From DAOVGZ01 sp964477815 (GTDB lineage Bacteria > Babelota > Babeliae > Babelales > Vermiphilaceae): DNA of 25,200 nt. The notes under the pieces were generated by a model, which was not told where the DNA came from, did not search any database, and saw only the letters and a program-made list of their open reading frames with translations. Below are positions 1-6,358 of this stretch, piece after piece; within the stretch, counting starts at the first letter, position 1, and each line of letters opens with the position of its first letter. The DNA is taken from assembly GCA_964477815.1 (NCBI GenBank), contig CAYZEO010000013.1, positions 1 to 25,200 on the forward strand, given 5' to 3'. Position numbers and translations under genes: made by a program.

Positions 1-130
1 CCAGTAACCTCGTAACCATTGCTGCTTGGTGCAATTATTTTTCATTGGAAACTACTTGGATTAGAAAATTATAACGATGTACAGCACCATGCAAGGTTGA
101 AATAGATCAACAGATTAAATTTTACCTGAA

Positions 131-149
131 AATAAAGGCTTTTCAAGCT
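131..149 (-). terminator. possible weak terminator at the end of pssA
   Basis: On the minus strand the last codons of pssA read AAAGCTT, then GAA, then AAGCCTTT with one bulged base, followed by ATTTT. This can fold into a small stem that overlaps the stop codon. The stem is A+T-rich and short, so it may be chance. The remaining bases 1-130 contain no gene or other signal that I can support. Confidence 0.3.
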
Positions 150-907
150 TTGACTGAAAATAACTTTCTAAAAAAAAGATACAATCCAAAAATAATGCTT
201 GTTGCTATATAGGAAAAAATTCCTAAAAAGAGGAATGGCAGACCCTTGAAAAGAGAAAAAACAACAAATAACGCTGCTCCACTCAAAAAAGTAATAAAAA
301 TCGTCCGCCTTAATTTAAGGCGCTTGAATGAGGGGAATTTGAAAGGACTAATCATCAAAAATGCAAGTACTGCAGGAACAATCAAAATTCCTATCGGATG
401 CAGTAAAAAACGGAATGGACTAGCCAAAATCCATTGACTGTGAATAATAATCAAAGCAATAAAAAAAGCAGCAATAGTTGTTGGAAGTCCTACAAAAAAG
501 CTTTTTGTTCCCTCTTGTGCTGACAAAACATTAAATTTTGCCAATCGTAACAGTCCCGCACACAAATACGCAGTAAGTACAAAAACACCCAAAATTCCAG
601 ACTCATTTAAATACCAACTGTACAACAACACAACTGGAGCAAAACAAAACGAGACCGCATCGCTAAGCGAATCAAGCTCCATTCCCAAATAACTTGAAGA
701 ATGGAGTGCACGCGCCAGGCGCCCATCAAGAAAGTCCATTAAAACAGCAAGTCCAATGCAATATGCTGCTGCTATAAATTCGTAATCAAATGTTTTAATA
801 ACCGCCATAAAACCAAAAAAGGCATTAGCAAACGTGAAAAAGTAGGGAATCACAAAAAGCTTTCGCTTTCCCGACTCCCTGAGCATTTTAAAAGAAGTTA
901 TTTTCAT
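143..907 (-). CDS. pssA: CDP-diacylglycerol--serine O-phosphatidyltransferase (PssA)
   Basis: An integral membrane enzyme that joins CDP-diacylglycerol and L-serine to make phosphatidylserine, the precursor of phosphatidylethanolamine. The CDP-alcohol phosphatidyltransferase signature DG-x2-AR-x8-G-x3-D-x3-D is complete (D61, G62, A65, R66, G75, D79, D83). Several hydrophobic segments follow, as expected for the family, and the length of 254 residues is normal. I start it at the ATG at 907 rather than the GTG at 913. The ATG lies 5 bases after a strong GGGAGG and overlaps the psd stop as ATGA, indicating translational coupling. The gene upstream is psd, which uses the product of this enzyme, so the pair forms a two-step lipid operon. 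Family assignment is secure. Serine as the substrate rests on the psd neighbour as well as on sequence. Confidence 0.95.
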   Translation of the reverse strand: MKITSFKMLRESGKRKLFVIPYFFTFANAFFGFMAVIKTFDYEFIAAAYCIGLAVLMDFLDGRLARALHSSSYLGMELDSLSDAVSFCFAPVVLLYSWYLNESGILGVFVLTAYLCAGLLRLAKFNVLSAQEGTKSFFVGLPTTIAAFFIALIIIHSQWILASPFRFLLHPIGILIVPAVLAFLMISPFKFPSFKRLKLRRTIFITFLSGAALFVVFSLFKGLPFLFLGIFSYIATSIIFGLYLFFRKLFSVKA

Positions 908-1566
908 ATCCACCTCCCAAGAACAGTCTGTCCCCCGTAAACACGCTGTCCGACTCCAACGCTCAACTCAACATTCTTTGGCAACAAAACGTCAACTCGA
1001 GATCCGAAACGGATCATACCGTATTTTTGACCAAAGGCCACTTGTTCACCTTCCCTAACCCAGCAACAGATGCGACGAGCTATTGCCCCTGCAATCTGCC
1101 GCACTAATATGGTTCTACCATCGGGAGAAATCAAATGTAAATCGTTTCGTTCATTTAACTCAGAACTCTTTGGCAAAAAGGCAACCTTAAAGGCTCCTGG
1201 TCTATATTGAACCTTCTTTACCTTCCCTGTGATAGGAGCCCAATTAACATGCACATCCAGTGGTGAAAGAAAAATCGAAACTTTCTGAACATACCCGTCA
1301 AAACCACCGTTAACGTCATATTGAATATCCAAAATCTTTCCATCTGCAGGACAGACTAACAAAAATGAATCGTTTAAAGCCTGTTCGCACACTCGATCTG
1401 GATTTCTAAAAAACCATAAGCTGAAAAGAAAAAGGCCGGTCGATATATAAAAAAGTGGCCTAAAAAAAAGGATTCCTATCAATCCCAATCCGGCCAAAAC
1501 CACTGCTATTGACAGCCCCGCAGTCCATAATAAGTTCGATTTTAAAAAAGCTAGCATACCCATCAT
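904..1566 (-). CDS. psd: phosphatidylserine decarboxylase, short pyruvoyl type (Psd)
   Basis: Decarboxylates phosphatidylserine to phosphatidylethanolamine at the inner membrane. The proenzyme is expected to cleave itself between Gly188 and Ser189 in the RFGSRVDV motif, turning the serine into the pyruvoyl cofactor of the small alpha chain. Other family landmarks are PADGKI (73-78) and DVHVNW with His106. Residues about 10-53 form one or two N-terminal membrane segments. The length of 220 is typical of the short proteobacterial/archaeal-type Psd and much shorter than the E. coli enzyme. The start is uncertain. Three ATGs lie close together (1566, 1563, 1557), and GGAG abuts the first but sits 9 bases before the third, so 1557 may be the real start. 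The stop overlaps the pssA start as ATGA. Confidence 0.94.
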   Translation of the reverse strand: MMGMLAFLKSNLLWTAGLSIAVVLAGLGLIGILFFRPLFYISTGLFLFSLWFFRNPDRVCEQALNDSFLLVCPADGKILDIQYDVNGGFDGYVQKVSIFLSPLDVHVNWAPITGKVKKVQYRPGAFKVAFLPKSSELNERNDLHLISPDGRTILVRQIAGAIARRICCWVREGEQVAFGQKYGMIRFGSRVDVLLPKNVELSVGVGQRVYGGQTVLGRWI

Positions 1567-1636
1567 CTCCGTATAAAAAGATTATCAATTGAGACATGAT
1601 ACCCACTTTTGAATAAAAGCAAAAGGGGTGGAGGGA

Positions 1637-1681
1637 AAAAGCTGGCCCCGCCAACCGTCGCTCCGAAGGAGCATAGGTTGG
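1637..1681 (-). terminator. nested hairpin with U-tract after tRNA-Arg(CCU)
   Basis: On the minus strand the tRNA ends in ACCA and continues directly into CCAACC-TAT-GCTCC-TTC-GGAGC-GAC-GGTTGG. This gives a 6-bp outer and a 5-bp inner stem separated by a symmetric 3/3 internal loop. It continues as CGGGGCCAGC and then TTTTT. A second, alternative stem TGGC-GGG-GCCA sits just before the T run. The natural reading is a transcription terminator for the tRNA. The odd point is that the outer stem includes the tRNA CCA end (1679-1681). Confidence 0.55.
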
Positions 1682-1755
1682 TGCGCCCGACAGGATTCGA
1701 ACCTGTGGCCTACAGATTAGGAATCTGTCGCTCTATCCTACTGAGCTACGGGCGC
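1679..1755 (-). tRNA. tRNA-Arg (anticodon CCU)
   Basis: Full cloverleaf on the minus strand. The acceptor stem GCGCCCG pairs with CGGGCGC, the D arm is GCTC...GAGC, the anticodon stem ACAGA/TCTGT is perfect around the loop TTCCTAA, and the T arm is ACAGG-TTCGAAT-CCTGT. The anticodon CCU reads the rare codon AGG. The gene encodes its own ACCA end. It lies 28 bases downstream of a second tRNA-Arg and could be cotranscribed with it. Confidence 0.97.
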
Positions 1756-1783
1756 CTAGAGTCAAATTGAAGGGAATTTTCAT

Positions 1784-1857
1784 TGCGCCTGGCAGGACTC
1801 GAACCTGCAACCAACGGATTCGAAGTCCGGTACTCTATCCAATTGAGCTACAGGCGC
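1784..1857 (-). tRNA. tRNA-Arg (anticodon UCG)
   Basis: Cloverleaf on the minus strand. The acceptor stem GCGCCTG pairs with CAGGCGC, the anticodon loop is CTTCGAA with anticodon UCG (codon CGA and, by wobble, other CGN), and the T arm GCAGG-TTCGAGT-CCTGC is intact. The outermost anticodon-stem pair (27-43) is a C/U mismatch and the outer D-stem pair is G-U. Unlike its neighbour, the gene does not encode CCA: the bases after the discriminator A are A-T-G. A CCA-adding enzyme must therefore complete it. Confidence 0.95.
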
Positions 1858-1998
1858 AAAGTAACACTACAATTTGTACCAGAAAAAGCCCCTCATGGCC
1901 AGCACAACCTTTTGACCAGACCAAATAAATCAGTCAAACTATCTTAATGAAGAAATAGTACCAAAAAACATTTACTACCTTATTTGAGAGAATAAAAA

Positions 1999-2448
1999 AT
2001 GAAGGCACTTGAAGAAAAAAAACCTATTAGAGATTTTATTTTGCTGATCCTCCTTCTCGCTCTTATCAAGCCGGCTCTCCGCATGAGCGCAAAAAGAATG
2101 CAAAAGCAAAGGCAGTCAGATGATTCATTTCTGATCTATGAGCCTGCTCAGGAGGTTATTCAGGCATTCGAATCCGCTTATAAACAGCTTGATCAAGCAA
2201 TGTGCTCCGCCCAGAAAAAGGGGGAAAAAGAGGCTGTTGCCCAACTTAATGACCTATCAGAGAATCTAACCTATGCGGAAAATTACTACACCAGCAACTC
2301 CCCTGGACTATTTCTACTTGGGCCATTTGCTACTGTTTACGCTCTTTTAAAGGAATCTGAAATAAAATGCCTTATAGCTTCTTCAGTGAGCGAAATAGAA
2401 AAAATTCAAAATCAACTATATCATGAGAAAAAAAGCAAGTCGCTTTAA
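1999..2448 (+). CDS. small membrane-anchored protein, unknown function
   Basis: A 149-residue protein of no family I recognise. Residues about 12-27 form one hydrophobic segment preceded by charged residues (EEKKPIRD) and followed by a basic stretch (RMSAKRMQKQRQ). The positive-inside rule is therefore ambiguous, but the protein is probably anchored by its N terminus. The rest is mainly charged and helix-prone, with a possible coiled coil at about 48-90. A short hydrophobic stretch near 102-115 could be a second membrane contact. The start ATG has a weak GAGAG ribosome site. The gene converges with the binding-protein gene on the other strand, and the two stop codons overlap by 4 bases. It is not obviously part of the transporter system next to it. 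Confidence 0.65.
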   Translation: MKALEEKKPIRDFILLILLLALIKPALRMSAKRMQKQRQSDDSFLIYEPAQEVIQAFESAYKQLDQAMCSAQKKGEKEAVAQLNDLSENLTYAENYYTSNSPGLFLLGPFATVYALLKESEIKCLIASSVSEIEKIQNQLYHEKKSKSL

Positions 2449-3236
2449 AAGCCCCATCTTTTTTTGATCAAATCAAGCGTTCCATCTATACTCATTTCCC
2501 GCAAAGCCTCCTGTATTTGCAAAAACAACTTTGGATTTCGTCTCGAGACCCCAATGCTGTATTTGTTATACAAGCCATCAATAACATGCAGTTTGAGGTC
2601 CATTTTCTTCCGCTTTTCAAATAACAACTTTGCAACACAATGTGAAATAACAAAAAAGCTCCCAGTACTATTGCTAAGAGCAACTAAGGCCGCAGCTGGA
2701 GAATTTACCCAAGCAATCTTAATGCGATCAGAAACCTTTGCATTATTCAAATTGACACCATCCTGCTCAAGTTTTTGTAAAAATTTTTTGGAGGAACTGT
2801 AACCATCACACAAAATAACTGTTTTTCCTTGTAAATCATGTAGCGATCTATACAAAAAATCAGGATCAGATAATAGAACAATGCGATCCCCTTCAATGTA
2901 TGGTTTGGTAAAATAAGTCGCATTTCTTCTTCTTTCTGACGGAGATATGCCACCAACAACAACCTGAATTTTCCCAATCAAAACAGATGGCCCTAAAGCT
3001 TTAAATGCCATGTCCCGTATATGCACTTTTTTTTCAATACGACGAGCAATTTCTTGTATTAAATCTACATCAAGACCAACGACTTTATCATGTTCTATAA
3101 AAGCAAACGGTGGAAAATTGGCGTTCAATCCAACAACAATCTCTGTACCATCATCTGTCAAAATTTCCATTTTGCGAAAAAATATAAATCCACCCAAGCC
3201 AAGAATAATACTAAGTGCTATAAAATACTTCTTCAA
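2445..3236 (-). CDS. amino-acid-type ABC transporter solute-binding protein, membrane-anchored (SBP1)
   Basis: A family 3 (HisJ/GlnH-like, PBP2 fold) extracytoplasmic solute-binding protein of 263 residues. Landmarks are the first ligand loop at 36-58 (FPPFAF, then GLDVDL), the ISPSERRR segment supplying the Arg that normally binds a carboxylate (about R102/R103), and the terminal DGTLDLIKKRW motif. The N terminus (about 4-20) is hydrophobic with no lipobox Cys, so it looks like an uncleaved anchor or a plain signal peptide. The start is TTG, supported by AAGGAG 6 bases upstream. The Asp that usually holds the alpha-amino group of the ligand (D161 in HisJ) is Ser198 here by my alignment. The gene is divergent from a second binding protein, permease and ATPase. 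The ligand cannot be named. Confidence 0.85.
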   Translation of the reverse strand: MKKYFIALSIILGLGGFIFFRKMEILTDDGTEIVVGLNANFPPFAFIEHDKVVGLDVDLIQEIARRIEKKVHIRDMAFKALGPSVLIGKIQVVVGGISPSERRRNATYFTKPYIEGDRIVLLSDPDFLYRSLHDLQGKTVILCDGYSSSKKFLQKLEQDGVNLNNAKVSDRIKIAWVNSPAAALVALSNSTGSFFVISHCVAKLLFEKRKKMDLKLHVIDGLYNKYSIGVSRRNPKLFLQIQEALREMSIDGTLDLIKKRWGF

Positions 3237-3377
3237 AGAAATCTCCTTGTAATTAATTAAAGCCTCACCTCTCTAATTATCAAATGTAACAACTTTTCGC
3301 AAAATCCAACCCGCGATTCAAATAGAATACAAGAAACTTTTTCGCGCCGACAAAAAGACTTTGTTTTTTCTTCCTCC

Positions 3378-3406
3378 TTGACTCTTTTCCCCGTAAACAT
3401 TAGAAT
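3378..3406 (+). promoter_or_regulatory. sigma70-type promoter for the SBP2-permease-ATPase operon
   Basis: TTGACT (3378-3383) and TAGAAT (3401-3406) are separated by exactly 17 bases, 56 bases before the SBP2 start codon. The -35 box coincides with an in-frame TTG, which argues against that TTG as the translation start. The intergenic region 3237-3461 must also carry the divergent SBP1 promoter, which I could not place convincingly. Confidence 0.6.
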
Positions 3407-3461
3407 TCTATTAATTTGTGCCTTTTGTGTTCACTGGTTACACGTTATAAAAGAACCGAGA

Positions 3462-4286
3462 ATGAATAAAAGAAATTTCTTTATACTAGGTATTATTCTG
3501 TTTAATTTGGCATTGTTTTCCGTTGTTCTTATTAGCATAAAACGAGACGAATGTGAGCCATCTAACACTATTCGTGTTGGAATATACGCCGACACACCTC
3601 CCTTTGCATATTTTCGCTCTTGCCAAGCAATTGGGGTGGATCTTGAAATAGTAAAAGAAATTTCTAAAAGGCTTGCAAAAAACTGCTCCTTGAAAATAGT
3701 TCCCCTTCATTCAATTTTTCAGTTTCTTTTTGCTAACCAAATAGATATTGCTATGGGAGCACTTGAAAAAACAAAAAAAAGGTGTTCTCGTGCATTGTTT
3801 TCAGACGCATACTTTACACAAGATCAGTTTATTTTTCTGGTTCCAAAATCTGAGAATCCAATAACAAAAGTTGAACAGCTAAAAGGGAAAAAAGTAATTG
3901 TATGCGAATATCACTCCTTAATAGAAAAGCTCAAAAAAATCTTGAGAAAAAAAGGCATACACCATAGAGAGGAAGTATGCTCACCCGACAAAGTACACTT
4001 TTTTAGAGTGCTCACTCCAGAACTTGGTTTCGTTGCGCTTAAAAATAGGTTTGGAGATGTCCTTTTTATAGCCGAATCCGCCGCGAACTTCCTCTTTGAT
4101 TTCTATGGAAAAGAAAACTTTAGAGTTTCAAAGCCTTTGAACATAGAAACTTCCTATCGAATAGCTGTTTCACAAAAAAATAAAGAACTATTAAAAAAAA
4201 TTAATCTAATACTCCACGAAATGACCACAGACGGAACAATCAAAAAAATTATCGAAAACCACCAGATGAGGGAAAAAAATGATTAA
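3462..4286 (+). CDS. amino-acid-type ABC transporter solute-binding protein, membrane-anchored (SBP2)
   Basis: A second family 3 solute-binding protein, 274 residues, related to SBP1 on the opposite strand. Landmarks are IRVGIYADTPPFAYF (37-51), GVDLEIV (58-64), a TKKR Arg at about R107 followed by FSDAYF, and a C-terminal MTTDGTIKKI motif. Residues about 6-26 form one hydrophobic segment followed by KRDE. There is no lipobox, so an N-terminal membrane anchor is likely. At the place of the usual amino-group-binding Asp there is Ala204-Glu205. I chose the ATG at 3462 because the longer reading frame would start inside the promoter -35 box. The 3' end overlaps the permease gene by 8 bases, so this protein is the one directly coupled to the transporter. 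Confidence 0.85.
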   Translation: MNKRNFFILGIILFNLALFSVVLISIKRDECEPSNTIRVGIYADTPPFAYFRSCQAIGVDLEIVKEISKRLAKNCSLKIVPLHSIFQFLFANQIDIAMGALEKTKKRCSRALFSDAYFTQDQFIFLVPKSENPITKVEQLKGKKVIVCEYHSLIEKLKKILRKKGIHHREEVCSPDKVHFFRVLTPELGFVALKNRFGDVLFIAESAANFLFDFYGKENFRVSKPLNIETSYRIAVSQKNKELLKKINLILHEMTTDGTIKKIIENHQMREKND

Positions 4287-4923
4287 CTTTCCCGTTCTAG
4301 TTGAGTACAAGAACCTACTTATTAAAGGAACTATAGTATCTTTTAAAATAGCTATCATGAGTTGTTTGATCAGTATGACATTCGGAGCACTTCTTGGAGC
4401 AATTCAACTTATTGGATCAAAAACATTAAATTTTTTTGTCCTCTCATATATGACAATTGTGGATGGAACACCGAAGTTAATTCATCTTCTTATCGCCATG
4501 TTTTTGCTTCCTAAACTTCACATATCAGCATCTCCATTTTGGATTGTGGTAATAGCCCTCGGCTTGGGAAGTGTAAGCAGTATTGCAAAAAAAGTTAAAC
4601 TTAATTTGAGTGCCAATATAGAACAACTCGAAGCTGCACAGACATTAGGAATATCATCAAAAAAAATCATCTATCGAGTATTATTGCCTGATGCTATAAA
4701 GAAGCTTTTTCCATTGTCTTTAGACGAGTTCAGTACTTTATTTAAAAATTCTAGTCTGGGCTCCGTAATAGGAGTATCTGAACTCATGAAATCAAATAAT
4801 ATAATGCAGAACAGAAGTTATGATGCTCCAACAGCTCTTTTTGCAACTTTCACCATATATTGGTCAGTTACAACAATCCTGTCAATTTTTACAACATGGT
4901 ACAAAAAACGAAATAAAACATAG
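4279..4923 (+). CDS. polar amino acid-type ABC transporter permease (HisM/GlnP-like)
   Basis: A membrane subunit of 214 residues with about five hydrophobic segments, the normal size for the HisMQ/GlnP family. The N-terminal part (LLIKGTIVSFKIAI) and the DGTPKLIHL segment match the family, although the usual Arg of the RGTP motif is Asp here. The cytoplasmic EAA loop that docks on the ATPase is clear: EAAQTLGISSKKIIYRVLLP at about 116-135. The start is an ATG 6 bases after GAGGG. It overlaps the SBP2 gene by 8 bases and is followed one base later by the ATPase gene. With a single permease gene, the transporter core would be a homodimer. Confidence 0.88.
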   Translation: MINFPVLVEYKNLLIKGTIVSFKIAIMSCLISMTFGALLGAIQLIGSKTLNFFVLSYMTIVDGTPKLIHLLIAMFLLPKLHISASPFWIVVIALGLGSVSSIAKKVKLNLSANIEQLEAAQTLGISSKKIIYRVLLPDAIKKLFPLSLDEFSTLFKNSSLGSVIGVSELMKSNNIMQNRSYDAPTALFATFTIYWSVTTILSIFTTWYKKRNKT

Positions 4924-4924
4924 C

Positions 4925-5623
4925 ATGTTGAGAATACACAGCATAAACAAATTTTTGCAAAAGAGAAAAATTTTAAACAACATCTCTATGACAGTAAGGC
5001 CCGGGGAAATTGCGCTTTTTATAGGCAAAACTGGCGCAGGCAAATCAATGTTTCTTCGCACCCTCAATAACCTTGAGATAAAAGACTCTGGAGCTGTATT
5101 TTTAAACGGCCAAGAACTTATAAACAAGCCTGGAAAACCAGTTAAAATAGGAATGGTGTTTGAAAAGTTCAATCTTTTTAAAAACTTAACGGTCAAAGAA
5201 AATATTGTACTTGCTTTAGAAAATTTTAGTTCTAACTATAAGCTTCTAGAGAAAGATGTTAGCTCTCTACTTGAAAAGTATCTTTTACTTGACTACCAAA
5301 ATGTCAAAGCATCAAATCTTTCCTCCGGCCAAAAACAACTACTTGCTATCGCCAGAACAGTCAGCCTCAAGCCTCCTGTAATCACCTTTGACAAACCAAC
5401 ATCGGCCTTAGACCCTCTCCTCAGTCTACATGTCGCCAATATTATCCAAAATCTCGCGCTGGAGGGATACATCATTTTGGTAGCTTCCAATGACCCTGCT
5501 CTTGTCAAACAACTCGATAGCACAATTTATCTCATGCACAATGGTGAAATAATTGAAAAGGCCGCCTCAAAAAACAAGCGCTTTTACCCATTGATAAGCA
5601 ACTTTATTCAAGGAAAATTTTAA
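4925..5623 (+). CDS. ABC transporter ATPase subunit with degenerate catalytic residues
   Basis: A 232-residue nucleotide-binding subunit of the polar amino acid (HisP/GlnQ) type. Walker A is intact (GKTGAGKS, 34-41) and the signature is LSSGQ (132-136), followed by KQLLAIAR. Three catalytic positions are changed: the Q-loop reads MVFEKFNLF with Glu80 instead of Gln, Walker B reads ITFDKPTSALD with Lys157 in place of the catalytic Glu, and the switch His is Asn189 (VASND). Each change is one base from the usual codon. It begins one base after the permease stop with no clear ribosome site; a longer frame beginning inside the permease gene is unlikely because the ABC fold starts here. It could bind ATP but should hydrolyse it poorly. 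The 3' end converges with tlyA 3 bases away. Confidence 0.87.
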   Translation: MLRIHSINKFLQKRKILNNISMTVRPGEIALFIGKTGAGKSMFLRTLNNLEIKDSGAVFLNGQELINKPGKPVKIGMVFEKFNLFKNLTVKENIVLALENFSSNYKLLEKDVSSLLEKYLLLDYQNVKASNLSSGQKQLLAIARTVSLKPPVITFDKPTSALDPLLSLHVANIIQNLALEGYIILVASNDPALVKQLDSTIYLMHNGEIIEKAASKNKRFYPLISNFIQGKF

Positions 5624-5626
5624 GAG

Positions 5627-6358
5627 CTACACTCTCTTGAAATATGCCAAAAATTCTTTATTTCCCGAAGCCCCTAAAATTGGAGATTCTATTAATCCGA
5701 CAAGTTCAAATCCTCGGTCCTTTACCCCTTGAGTTACTTGCTCAATCACCTGCTCATGAATTTTTACGTCCTTAATAATCCCACCCCTGCCCACATCTTT
5801 GCGTTGTGCTTCAAACTGGGGTTTAATAAGCGTTATCAAATGTCCATCATCTTTTAAAAGTGAACAAACAGCATCCATCACCTTCAGGATTGAAATAAAT
5901 GAAAGATCAAGCGTAATCAAATCAATGGGCTCTCCAACATCTCGCAACTCTCGTAGATTAGTCCTTTCCATTACTTGAACCCTTTCATCGGCTCGAATTT
6001 TTTCGTGAACTTGCCCATATCCTACGTCGACACCATATATTTTTTTGGCACCACGTTGAAGCAAGCAATCAGAAAATCCTCCCGTTGAAAGACCTGCATC
6101 AAGAACAACAAGCCCAGTGACATCAATCTGAAAGTGATCAAGTGCTTTTTCCAATTTGAATCCTGCACGACCGACATATTTTGGCTCTTGAACATTCAGC
6201 TCAATAACAACATCATCAGATACTTGTGCACCCGACTTGGAAACTATACGACCGTCAACAGTCACCTTCCCCTGCATAATCCAACTTTGAATTTGACGAC
6301 GACTATACTGTGGAAACTTTTCAAGAACAAAAACATCTAATCGCTTTTTATTTGCCAT
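5627..6358 (-). CDS. tlyA: TlyA-family rRNA 2'-O-methyltransferase
   Basis: An S4 RNA-binding domain (about 1-60: KRLDVFVLEK, SRRQIQSWI, GKVTVDGRIV) is followed by an FtsJ/RrmJ-like methyltransferase domain. The SAM loop is LDAGLSTGGFSD (86-97), followed by GVDVGYGQ (109-116). The likely catalytic K-D-K-E set is K68, D151 (LDLSF), K179 (IKPQFE) and E224. The family methylates cytidine 2'-O in 23S and, in some lineages, 16S rRNA; some members were first described as haemolysins. The length of 243 is slightly short but complete. The start codon overlaps the 3' end of the upstream protease gene by 11 bases, so it is probably translated from the same message. Confidence 0.93.
   Translation of the reverse strand: MANKKRLDVFVLEKFPQYSRRQIQSWIMQGKVTVDGRIVSKSGAQVSDDVVIELNVQEPKYVGRAGFKLEKALDHFQIDVTGLVVLDAGLSTGGFSDCLLQRGAKKIYGVDVGYGQVHEKIRADERVQVMERTNLRELRDVGEPIDLITLDLSFISILKVMDAVCSLLKDDGHLITLIKPQFEAQRKDVGRGGIIKDVKIHEQVIEQVTQGVKDRGFELVGLIESPILGASGNKEFLAYFKRV

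Noticed and set aside
1460..1654. A 64-codon minus-strand frame overlapping the start of psd.
   Set aside because: It runs through the tRNA hairpin region into psd in another frame and has no ribosome site or family resemblance.
1651..1661. CCAACCGTCGC occurs at the tRNA hairpin and again near 21232-21242, suggesting a repeat.
   Set aside because: Only 11 bases match and the flanks differ; matches of this length are expected by chance in 25 kb.
3378..3461. An upstream TTG start that would lengthen SBP2 by 28 residues.
   Set aside because: The TTG is itself the -35 box of a well-spaced promoter, and the extension only adds residues before a normal signal anchor.
4820..4924. A longer start for the ABC ATPase inside the permease gene.
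   Set aside because: The first 35 codons are the permease in another frame, and the ABC fold begins at the ATG at 4925.
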